The notes beneath the pieces were generated by a model. That model was given only the letters and a program-made list of their open reading frames with translations, was not told where the DNA came from and searched no databases. 64,000 bases of DNA. Source: Ligula intestinalis. Taxonomy: Eukaryota > Platyhelminthes > Cestoda > Diphyllobothriidea > Diphyllobothriidae. The stretch is taken from NCBI GenBank assembly GCA_036362985.1, contig JAYGXS010000005.1:9415290-9479289 (forward strand), written 5' to 3'. Positions 11,159 to 23,900 of this stretch are shown in pieces (the first letter of the stretch is position 1; each line of letters starts with the position of its first letter). The translations under genes were made by a program, and so were the position numbers.

Positions 11159-14100
11159 GTAAGATTTTTTCATATTGTGGTGTGCAAATAAATGTATTTT
11201 TTTAATTGCTAGCCTTCACGATAACTATACACTTTTAATTTCTAGCTTCTACTGACACCGTTTGTGCCTGTTGCTAGTTTTGTTATTGAATATTAGTCCC
11301 AACCGACCCATCGGTTCGTCCTATCGAGTAGTATCAGTTGCACTAACGTCCTCTCTGACACACGCACACTGATATTTTTCACATGCCGATTTAGTGGACT
11401 CCGTTGGACCTCATTCTGCCCAGGCCTCTTGGGTGCTCCACCCTTCGTACTCAGCGCTTTGCATTGTAGCAAGCGCTATATTTGCACTGATGAGGCACGG
11501 TTTCTCAAGAGGCTAGCGTCTTTACCTGACGACAAAGGCTTGAATGAGCACGCGATGCCTCGTTTTGGTACTGCGTGTCGACCATGGACAATTTTTTGAT
11601 TACCCGTAGAAATCTTTCATGACCAAATCAGCTAAATATGTTGTAGAGTACTTGGAACTATTTTAGCGGGCGTATGTTACTTGCTCAGAGAGCACCGTCT
11701 CAGGCTATCATGTAAGTAGTTGGAAACTCAGCAAAAATCGAGTTGCTACTACATTGTCATGCAGCCGCCTGTGAATCAGAAAGCAAATGCAAAAGGCTTG
11801 TTTAAGAACTTAAAACGACAGAATAGCTTCTTGAATTTCTTATAGACTGTACTAATATCGCAGATTCCCTATCTCATCAAACGTAGACCGAAATTCTGAA
11901 ATTTTTTTTTAAATTTTCGAATGCAATTATTTAGGTAACTTACCTTGGTTACTTATTGAACTAGCGTGTAGCCCAATCTCAAAATATTTCAGGCCCATCA
12001 GGATTTCAGCTTCTTAACGAGCTTCTTTCTGGCTACTTGCAGATACGTTTGCTCCGTAAAAAATCGTCACCTAATGGTATTAATTTTCTCATTAATTTTC
12101 AAAGCCTTTATATTTTACAAAAATCATGCCCAATATAACCTTTCTTGAGCACGTTTGATAGCAAATTACGTATTCCTCAATGTTTCTAAACTACGTGCTA
12201 CGTTCATTCTGTCTAAAAATAACACTTGTCTACAGTATGAGGAAGAGATCACATAGTTCTCACAAATTTTTGCAATGTTGGTTAATAGTACTGTATACAT
12301 TGTAGGCAACATTAATAACTTGTCAGGTACAATGTAGTATCAATGTCCATTCAACGGTTGTAAACAATCGCATGATTTTGAAGTTTTTAAAAAAACGAAA
12401 GATACCCTTTTTAAGCATGGTATTTGAATGAGACGTAATTCGCTACCAAACGTGGTCAAGAAAGATTATAAACAGAAATAAGTTCACCGACATGTTTGTG
12501 CATGTATTCTATAAGACATACTTGCATTTACGAGAGCATTGAAGGTCAATGCTGAAAATGAATACTTCTTACGTGGTCATTTGTTACAGAATACCGGAAG
12601 GAAACTTGTTTAAAAGCCTGACATGATTTAAACATTTTAAGCCTAGATTGCACATTAATCAGTATTACAACCTTGCTTCAGTAATTCATTCTGATTACTT
12701 TGGAATATAAGATACGAAAATGATTACGAAGTAATTAATCTGCAGTGTAAGCTTTCCATCAATATTCGAATTCCTGTCGTCCTATCTTGCTGTATAATTT
12801 AACTGATATATAATTTTATGGAAAATGTTTTGCTCTGTAAACCACAATGGCGGTGACTGTTTAGGGCGTGGTTTGAGTGAAAAAAAAATCTACCGCTTGA
12901 AATTGATCATACCTAAGGCTTTCCAATGGTCTTTGCTTTGTCTTTTCCACTGATATTCCCTAAAATGCTTTAAAATCGTTACAGGTTGTCAGATGCTAAA
13001 GTTTAAGCATTCTTTTCTGCATTTTGTCACATTTTCAGTCCGAAAAAATATTTCCGGTCGTAGATTGCTGTTAATTTAACTATGATATATAATTCGAAAT
13101 TCCAAGCCGTTCTTCCTAGTTATATTTGAAGTCGATTTTATAGCACCTCAACTTAGAGCACTAAGTGAATGACAATATGCATTTATACATACGCCTTTTC
13201 TACTGAGGTCATTTTAACTATAGATCTACAAACTACAGAAGACTAAAATATCATCTTTTATGCAATTACTTAAACTTTGCTCCTGGTCATTAATTTTTAC
13301 TGAAACATTCCATGGTAAAGCTGGCCCCACACTAATAAATTGTGTGCTATAATTATTTTACTGTGCTGAGAAGCCTTCGTTTTTATTTAATTATTTGCTT
13401 AAAGGTTGTTGTTTTCGCTGCCATGGAACATCTCAATCATTCGGCGGAACACACTCCATTTCGTTTATGGCTGTTGTCCCGACATCTGAACACGTTATGG
13501 TCAAAGTCGTTTTCCGTGCCCATCGCAACTGCCTCTAAGCCGGCCTTTTCTTTGCAAGCCGTGGATTGTTTCTACAAGCGGGTCCTTTCTTGTTCCACTG
13601 TCCTTGTCATCTTCGAAAATGACACTCCAAGGTACGTTCCGCATCAGTTGCTTACAATTTTCGGCCCAATTTCTTTTGGTACAACCGTATCCTTCAGTCC
13701 CAGTCTAAATTCTTTTAGTCATTCCGAGGTGGCGGATCCGTTCGTTTTTGCAGTATCCCTGAAGGCCGGCAGTCTACTTTGGCAACATTTTCCCACCTCT
13801 TCTCCCAAAAACCAAAAGGTGACACTCATGGGCCATTTTGAACTCTTTCTCTGCTTGTTTGCGTGTTTTAAGTTTATTTAGGTGTCAGACTGGTAGTTTA
13901 CCTATAGCTCCTCCAAACTTGAAATTTATCTATGTTAATAGTTTTATTGCATTACAAGTGCCCTTTCTCGCTCTCGCTCAGTGCGTGTTTTTATATAGTT
14001 TCTTAATTTTTTTGTAGATTTTACTCCAGACCCCTAAGGAAATTATGTCTGCCTTCTATGTGAGTAACTGATTGCGTTATGTCTTCTGTTTTCTCTTTTT

Positions 14101-17100
14101 AGACACCCTTAAATGTCTCCTCTCCACTGAGTCGTCACTGGAAAGTGCAAGCTCTGGCCTCGGACGTCGACCGTGTGTTCAGTAAGAAGTGGCGGAAGTA
14201 TCGAGACCTGCTGCTAGCAGCTCTGGTACTATGCTGCTGTGATTTAACATTTTTAAAACCTTTTTCAGATTTTGTGGTGTCACAAGCTTGTAGCAGTGTC
14301 TATTTTTGGCTTTCAGTGGCGGACACTCGATGCGGTCAAATATATTACCCTGACGTAGACACGGTAGACCGAGCCTTTCACCGCAGTCTTTGTCAGAGGC
14401 GCCAACAGACTAATGCTTCTGCAGCCACATTTACTCGATTAAAGTGTGGCCAGCAGTGACGGGGAAGTACCCGGTCTCTGCCCGAAGCCTTCTTTATTTT
14501 AAGTGACACTGTGCTCTGGTAAAGTTTTAGGGTTACTAGTTGCGTCATTGGCACCCACAGAGTCTTCCATGGACCAGTCTTGTGGAGTCATTCGAAGGAG
14601 TATCGCCTCTAGGTACATGTCTAGTCGAAGCCTTCACCTCTCCATCCACAACATAGCTGGGAGGCGAAATTTATTCTATATACAGTAATTCTGCGACACT
14701 TTACGGGTTTCCTCCTAAAATAAGTTTTGCAAATTTTCTATATTCCAGGGGGCTGTGCATTTTATTATTTTCTTACGTATATTCAAGATTGCGCAGTACA
14801 GTGTTTATGTGTAAAGTAGGTAATGGAGTGGAATCAACACTTCATCATATCTCAGAAGTCGCTGTGCGACTGTCTGTAAGCATTCCTGTGTTCATCCAAG
14901 GTTTAGACAATGCCGGTTGTCTTTTAAATGTGAAAAACGATTCCTCAGTGATAACATGAACGCTCATATTCGTTTCCACGCCGTGAGGCTGGTCACGCGT
15001 CTAGAATTCGGAAGGGCCACTCCTGACAGGAAATCAGCTAAATTCGATGACAGCTACGTATCAGGCTCACTAGTGCAGAGTATTTCACATAACTATCTAC
15101 TTATTTCATATTAGTAGGCATGTTTAGTTTTACCACTTTGACATCGGCTGCTTGTAAAGTACGAAGCAGTCCGTCCAAATATAACAAAGGCCTCCCACGG
15201 AAATTTTAGTAATAAATGGCGAATTACGGCTTAATCTTGATTTTATTTTTTGGATACTTTCGTTTTAAGTTTAGTTTATTTTTTTTAGCTTTACTTTAGT
15301 TAATTTTAGTTTCACTTTTTTGGCAACATGCAGTTGATATTTGGCTCAGAAACTATTGTGTGTCCAAGGAATTGGGAAAATAGCCTACCGTTAATGCTTT
15401 TGCTTTAATCTCTAAAATTAGACACAGTAGACATAGAGCCGATATAAGATTGTATCCAATTGGCGGGTACTATTCGATATGGAGTCGATATGCGGTTGTG
15501 TCCAATTCGCGGGTACTATTGGGCAGTTCTTGTTTGCTGTTGGTTGTATTTCTCATTTTACTGATCGCGCGCAAACATTGGGTTATTAAAAAATACTCCT
15601 GTTATTTTCGACTTTTATATGCCCTACTTTTTATCGTTTTTTCTTTCCGCTTATATCCCCTACCCATTTAACTCCCATTACCACCGGTCCCGTTTTGCTG
15701 AAGAATGGGGTTTTCGCGTGCTGTAGTGAGCCCGAAACGTATCTGTTACCCTAGATTCCTCTCAGAATTCGGCCTGGTAGTTTGACAAACTCAATGGCGT
15801 CAATATTACTTCTACGGCCCCCTCTGATGGGACATGGGTGTAGGAATAGTCTGTCCTTCCGCTAAACTGCAAGAAAGGTAAATTTTCCTGTGTCCTAACT
15901 ATTACTCAAATTCCAGCAGTTATCCAAACCTAATGTTGCCACTGATTTGACTGGAATTTAGTGGAAGCCTCCGGTCTCAGGGACGGTTCCTGTCTCCATG
16001 TTATGTCACAGGGGCAATCAAAAGAATCCCTACCCTCAGTTGGCTCCTGCATCCTTAAAGGATGCTTTTCTGCCGTGAAACTGTCCTGACACCTGTAGGT
16101 CGTGTGTTTTCTCAGTTTGTGAAGCTTTTACTATCAACACATGGTTGCCTACATCTTTTAAAGTGTTGTGGTATTTTTTGCTTCCCCCCTGGACCTATAG
16201 CCTATTCGTTGGCACGGAGATTCCGACACTCGAGCTCTCATGGTGGACGGTCAGTCGCGCATACTGTTCATCTTGCAATCACCAGGCATCAGCATCCTGA
16301 ATGGGTCCTCTGGGGAGTTCATTGCCTCATTGTCGCCGCATCTGAGTGAGTTTTCCTGGCATGCTCTATTTGAAATAACCTCCCGTGAACACCGGTTTAT
16401 GTCGGTTAGATGAAATACTCCTGTCCTTTCCGATAGTTCCTACTGTCATTCACCAGCCTTTATGAAGAGTGGTGATGGCGTTCGCCGGATCAGGTTACGA
16501 GACGTGCTCGCTTCGTTGCGCTGGCCGCGGCAGTTCTAGATGAAGCCCGGCAGGCGGTCGAATAAGGACCAGAGAAGGAGTACCGACAAATACAAGGGAG
16601 TCTGGGCTCACTATTCTTGGTTTATTAACCGTCGTCAGGTAGCCATACCCGCCCCCCTCTTACCGTATGCCTCGTAATTGGCTCGGTAAACGCATCTCGC
16701 TATGAAATGCATCCGACAAAGCAAAGGGAGACCGGAATGGCCATTTCTGGCTGGCTAATCGTCATCAGCCAGTCATACCCAATCTCAAGGGTCGGAGCTC
16801 CCGAGATTCGAACCCGGAACCGTTGGTCACTGACTATACCACTGCACCATTGCACCACGGGCTCGTTGCTTTGTCCCACTATTTTTATTATTCCGGGCCA
16901 TAGCCGACGGGACAATGTGTCAGGGGCCGACTCAGTGGCGTGCGCAAAGAGCCCTGACGAAGAGTTGCCACAGCAACCGACCGGTTCACTCAGTCACAAT
17001 GCAATCGATAACGCCACGCAGGTGCGGCCGGCGCAGGAATATAACGCAGCTGCCACATTAGCAAGTGCCCCACCACTCAAGTGCATTGTGTGGCGCCTCG

Positions 17101-20100
17101 CTCAGGCTAGCATGTCAACTCCCATGACTCACTAGCCAATGAATTCATGTCCTTCTTGTGACTACGATTTAATTGGCCCAACTTGTACATTCGCATCCGC
17201 TCGCTTTAAATTATGCTGTACTAGGTTTTTCCAAGACTTCTGCTTTCTATACACTCGTGTTGTGTTCTTCCTTCGGGGCTCACACGAGGCGTTAGTCAGA
17301 CGGGAATATCGCAGCTTTTGGCCACCGTTATAACACAATGGACCCGTGTCTAAATGGCAGAACGTGAGACTATTCAACTCTGAAGTGCCCGAAAACCCTC
17401 TGTTCTCATCGCATACCCTCTATCACTGGAGTTTGGTATGGCTGCCTGACGATGGTTAATAAGTCAGAAACCGGCCGTCCCAGTCGCTCTTTTATTTGTT
17501 GTTACGCCTTCTCTAGCCACATGATAGCAGGAAAGCGAGGGCACTTATTCCCCCCGCCTCGTTTTGGCCTCTTTCCGATCTCCAGCGTGTACCAATCGAT
17601 CGTCCGCTTACTCAGCGGTTGTTGTGACCGAAACCGCGATTTGACAAATCCCCCTAGGCGTTAGCATGTTGTCAGCTACAAAAACAAACTCATTAGCTAA
17701 TTGCAGCTGTATCATTAGCAAATTCAATTCATTTTGCAATGTCGAGTTGGCAAACATATGTTTTCAGCAACGGTTCATCGGCCAGTCCATTTGTGGGGAT
17801 AATGAAAATTGTACAATTGAACAGGGTTAATAAGCGAACTTTGAGTAAAACTCATCTTTTTCACGCTGTCTGTATGGCGAAATCGGCGTGTAGAGGTCCC
17901 CATGCTGGATGCGGGGGGAGGAGGTTGTGGGAATTGGTCAGGGTCAGGTACATGGAATGATAATTGCTGCCATTTGCACGGAGCGAATGGCTTTCAACAG
18001 AGAGTGAAGGTAATGTGCGATCGCTATCTGGCGTTGGGGCCGGCCACGGAAGTGAAAGTGCTTGTGTTAGCGTCTTCTGACAGCACGGCAGTGGAGTGGG
18101 TAGCCGTATAGCCACTGTGCAGAAGAACATGTTACCTGACGCTTTGTTCTACGATTAGTGTTTCCGTCAGTTGTCGTGGTCAGGAGACTCAATAGGTGTG
18201 TGATAATCCCCCGTCCTTCGCAGGTACTTTACAAGACGTTAATGGGTTCTTTTAAGGTATGACTTAAGGTCCGAATATGCTCTGCTTTACATTTAGGATT
18301 GATTTAACATTGCTATCATCAACTACTGAAAATAAGATGTCTTTTTTTTAAGTAGAGGTTGTGAAAAAACTTATTTTTGAAAAATATCTTTGTAACATTG
18401 ACGGTTATCAGATGTGGTTTGATCTCCGTTTCTGGAGGAGAAAATATGTCGAGCTCTCCAGATCCGCTGACACAAATCGCCGCGCGTGCAGGCGTACTGT
18501 TTGTGACACCATGAAGGTTAGATAGACCAGACCTGATCATAGCTGTAAAAGTATAAGCCATCTGAAGGAAGAGAGACTCGAATGACTCCCTAGGACCTTG
18601 TGTCGTCATCAAATGGAATACAACAGCCCCGAAGGTGTGACTTCTCGATTTTTGGATTTTGCGTGCAGTCGCTCATTGACCAACGATTGAAAATTAACTA
18701 CCGGTTTTTTCCTCCAAAACCGGATATGTTGAAATCAAAACCGGATTTGTTGAAATCAAAACCGGATCTGTAGACATCAAAACCGGATGATAGTTATAAC
18801 ATAGGTATAACTGTGATCCTCGCTGTCAATGCATTTAACGTCATTAGCTGCAAAACAGTGCTTGGTAGCGTAGATGGAAATGTATTCCAAAATTCTTTGG
18901 CAGCCCTTCCAGATATTCTTGACGACGACGAGGAATACATCATTTTTATGGACAACGTTCGTTTCCAACATTCTATTCAAGAATTCTACGCAACGTCTCC
19001 ATACGAGATGCACTTCTTACCAAGGTATTATCCTTTCCTGAACTCCCGCGAGGAGGTCTTCTCACAAATTAAATCTAATGTGAAAAGGAATACTCCAATA
19101 CAAGGAAGAGAAGATCTACTTGCAAGAATTAAGACTGTTTATCAACTTGTCAGTGAAAATAACTTTTCAAGTTCAACATTCGTAGATATTCCTTGGACAA
19201 TGTTTCTCACTATCTGATGTCCATCGATAGTAATTTGATTCAATATTCTACGCTATGTATTCAAAATATTTATAAAAGATGGTTTTTTACTAGCAAGGTT
19301 AACTAAATAGCGAAAATAGTTCTCATATACAATAAGTAATAATCCGGTTTTGGATGTCTACAGATCCGGTTTTGATTTCAACAAATCCGGTTTTGATTTC
19401 AACTGATCCGCATGACAGACCCCGTCGGTAACACTCGTTGATGAACGTTCACCTGACCGCTAACGGGTCTCATCTGTTCCGCCCTGTCTTGGGCCTCGAG
19501 AGAGGCCCTGACAACCTTAACAGCTGGTGTTAGTATGCAGATAATACTGCTGGTAAGGAAAAAGGTGTTAGGACGGCCTAATGAACAGCCTTAGCAAGCA
19601 GTAGCTTGCAAGCGATAGCCCATACACGGCGGGCTATCGATTAGCCTACACAAGGCGAACACAAACTTGGGGTCAATCAATCGATAATTTGAAATCCATA
19701 TTGCAGCCAGTCGTCGAGTCACCAGCCAATCTCACCGGTGACTGCGTCAAGAGAGGAACTGATTGGCTCGATGAACATCGTGTTACACGCGTTTGTTGTC
19801 CTAAATACGTTGTACCTCTTACACCCAAAGACTTCTGCTATTGCACACTTCTTGTCGTGTTTTTCCTTTGGGGACTCACACAAGGCGTTATTAGGGTGGG
19901 TGTGTGAGTGGGTGGGTGGGTGGGTGAGTGGGTGGGTGGGAAATCACTTGGGTCTGGGTATGACTGGCTGACGACGGCTAATAAGCCAGAAATGGCCATT
20001 CCAGTCTCCCTTTTGTTGTAACAGAAGCCCAGGCCGAGATATCACCGCCTAATAACGCCTTGTGTGAGTCCCCAAAGGAAAAACACAACAAGAAGTGTGC

Positions 20101-20869
20101 AATAGCAGAAGTCTTTGGGTGTAAGAGGTACAACGTATTTAGGACAACAAACGCGTGTAAAACGATGTTCATCGAGCCAATCAGCTCCTCTCTTGACGTA
20201 GTCACCGGTGAGATTGGCTGATGACTCGACGACTGGCCATTCCAGTCCCCCTTTTCCTTGCCAGCAGTATTATCTGCCTACTAATACTCGTCGGTAACGC
20301 CAGTCAAACTGTCGGAAAGACATTTGCAACAAGTTTCGTGCTGCTACACTATCTCTTCGCCCCCTTTTTGGAGGCTTTCCTGTACAGTAACCTTTCTTTA
20401 CACAGCCACCACATCAGACCCCCTTTGTCTCTTCTCAGACCCGGGCTACAGCGTTCTGTCGCGCACGGATGCTCCTGGTCTTGCGCCGTATCTGTTTCGT
20501 GCCTCTGTCAGTTCGCAGATTGTCCAGGCTCCCCTCTTCCCCTCGCTGTCACACGGTTACTACATGGCGCCCGAGGGTGACACGGATAAAACTGACCCCC
20601 GACAGCCCTCCGAGCCTGTCAGTGGCGGTGATCTCAGTCACACTGTGGACTGTTTTGCTGCCTTTTTGCCGCTTGAGCCATCATCCACCATCAACGCACG
20701 GCGAGTGCGGGATTTGCATGGACTCTGCAGGACCCACGGCATGTTTGACTCTCCCCGTTTTGGGAGAAGCTCGTGGCTGGAGGATGAAGCCCTGTCTGTT
20801 CCACCCCTCGCGTTACCCACGTAAGCCTCTGGTTTGATTTCCCTACTGTACTTTCCACCGGATGGATGT

Positions 20870-20916
<47 letters not shown>

Positions 20917-23900
20917 GAATAGCAATGTAGCTGAGTTTTAGTAATGCTGGTAATATTTCTGAGGCTAATATTAGTCAGAGGTGACGCTGATTTGAAATCA
21001 ACGCTGGAGATCATATCCCGTTGCTACCAATAATGAGTGTGAAATCCGGGTTTGTGCTATTTCGAGCACATCAGGGCTTGCCTTTGTCTTCGCTCTCTCA
21101 ATTTTATCCCCCCAGACAGTGACCCTTTCTACTAGGAATTGGACTACGAGCACTAGGATACTGCTGCTATAAGTAGATGCCTATGCTAAAGTGCTTATTC
21201 TAGTAATCATAATTTCTAAGACCAGTAACTAGAATATTATGATACAGCCTGACTCTCAGTCCGCCAGTCGGGTACTCCACACAAACACCCACTGGGCAGC
21301 CTGCGTGGTTCGAGTTATGTAGTAATTTGGCAACCTTCGAAGCAATGGCTTTTAGCGCACCCTGATAGTTTCAGGTGCGTCAGATTGCTCCTAGTGAGGA
21401 AAATGGGCTGACCCGTCGGCCTGCCATTGGTACTGCCAGCATCACCACTACTACTATTAATACGGCTTTTATTACGATTACTACTAGACTTGTCAGATAG
21501 CAGTCATGTTTCTGTGAGGCGGCGGTGTCGTATAAAGTTCAAAGTCTACAGATGGATTCGTTTGTTGCTTGGTAACTCAGGGAAAATCATATTCCTCCTT
21601 AAAGGAATAAGAACAAACTGATTGTCTTGGATAATCACTGAAGTCTGTGGAAACACTGATTAAGTAAACAGACCGTGGTTATCGTCTAGAGAATTGATTG
21701 CTCAGGAGAACTGGCTTGATCAATCAACCTGCTTATTGGAATTTGTGAATTCCATTCACCGAAGAATTCGTTCCACTTAGCCCTCACTGGGATGTCCCGT
21801 GTTCGAAGCGTACTGTCCTTTTACCAACGTGTCAACTGGATCACTGCACTGGATCACTGCACTGGATCACCTCCTTTATTCCATCGTTCGCCTCGCAGTT
21901 GACACGTCCACTTCGTAGATCATACTGTGCTCACCGGAATGTGCTTGTTTGTCAGCGAGCGGCTTCCGTTTCACGGAACCTTGATCGACTTCCACTTGCG
22001 TATACACGCGCATCCAGATAGTTGGGGTTGCTTAAAGGGCCATTTGAAGCAGGAGAACAGAGAGCCTTGTTGGTTGTCCGCCACAAGGTCATTGTTAACT
22101 GCGCAGAGGGTTGGACAGGGGCTACCCCCATGCCTTGTCTTCGATTCAGTGTAAACTATTCTTTCACACAGTGCTTGTCCCTCCGCAGTGTTGGAACCGC
22201 GTCATCGGACCAACAGTCTGTCTACTTCTTAACATCTGATGGTTCTGTCACATCTGTTGATCCAACCGGCAAAGAAGAGTGGCGGGTAAGTGGTGTCATG
22301 TTTCTTCTTGTGATTGTACTTTCTGTTGTCACATTCTTTTAGCGCATCGACGCTGACAGAAGCCCTTAAGCACAGTTTTCATTGCCCGTTTTGGTCGCCA
22401 ACCTAAGGCACTCTAGCCCCAGAATTCTGTATTACGGGACCGGGCGTAATAAGGGTTATATGTGGATTGGTCATATAAAGAGAAAGAAGAAAAATAAAAG
22501 GTATAAAAGTAGAAAATAATAGGAATAGGAATACTTATTAAAATAACCTAATGCTTGACGCGCAATAATTAAGATGAGGAATACAACCAATAGGAAGCAA
22601 GAACTGCCCAATAGTACCTGCGATTTAAATGCACTCCTATATCAAGTCCATAGCGAATTTTAGGCATAAAAGTAAAATCATGCAAAGCAAGCTTTCTTTC
22701 CTATTTTTATGAAACTAATAGTAGCTTCTGATGTATTTGGACCGATATTTTTTAGTACGTACGATAAGCCGAAACGCAATCGCATCTTGCTAAAAAATTA
22801 AAACTAATTTAAAATAAACCAAAGTGAAACTAAAATTAGACTAAAACGAAACCAAACTAAAACTATACTATGATAATCTAAACTGAAATTAAACTAAACC
22901 TTATAAAACAACATAATAAACAAAAAACTAAACTAGAATTAAAGTAATAAACTCAAAAATAAACTGAACTTAAATAGAATTTAAAGTCTAAAAGTAACCG
23001 CAGGATGCTAAACAATTTTGCGTTGGGATGGGGGGGGGTGTGCAATATTGAAATAAAGTGGTTAACGGAGTCAACATAGTAATTGAGACTAACCGTGCCT
23101 ACTAAAATACACATAGTAGTTATTCAAGAGTATTTATCTAACGTGGGCCAGCAACTCCACGTTTACTATGTCATGTTCCCTAGAAGGACGTGACATTTCC
23201 TGTTAGTGTACCCGCAGACAGTCGTGCGCGTTCACGGGGGGAAAGGGGGTGATCTCGCAGCACTTCTCTGACGACGTTTATTGCTGCGAGCTAAACGGAT
23301 GTAGAGTGACTGGTTTATCTTATGAGATGTTAACCGCCCCCCCTCGAAATGGGTTCTTGATTACAAAGGGGTTACTGAGAGCGGTGATGTTGATATACGG
23401 CAAAAGACCTGTTTGGCCTTTAGCTAATATCTATGTCGGGGGTACGAAATCACGCCATTGTCATATACAATTTATATTACTTGTTTGTACCGGCCTGACT
23501 AAGTAAAGGTGAAACTGGATCGTTCTCGAGTTCGATTCTAGCATACCCTTTCGATGCGAATTTCTGAGTCAATCCTTATGAAGTCTTTTAGAAGAATAAG
23601 AATATGCAGTCCGTAAGGCAAGACTTTCATTCGCCTAACGTTTCGAAATCCGTCGCGGATTCTTTATCAGAGATCTCAGCAGAAAACAGTAGCAGAAACG
23701 AGAAATGTATGCACAGAAAGTTACAGCATTTACTTCACACTTATGACAGAGGAGGCAGGAGTGTAGCAGGTCCCACACTAGCTGTCACCATTATAGTGCT
23801 CGGACTTATAAGTAGGTTTGAAGATCTCAGTGTACGATTCAGTATAGCGGATGATCGTCAGCTCCAAAATGAACGTATTACAAAGGCCTCCTTTAAAATA

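Noticed and set aside
20638..20925. Minus-strand protein with a poly-Ser or poly-Val run
   Set aside because: The run is only the (TAC)n microsatellite translated; the rest is antisense of exon 5.
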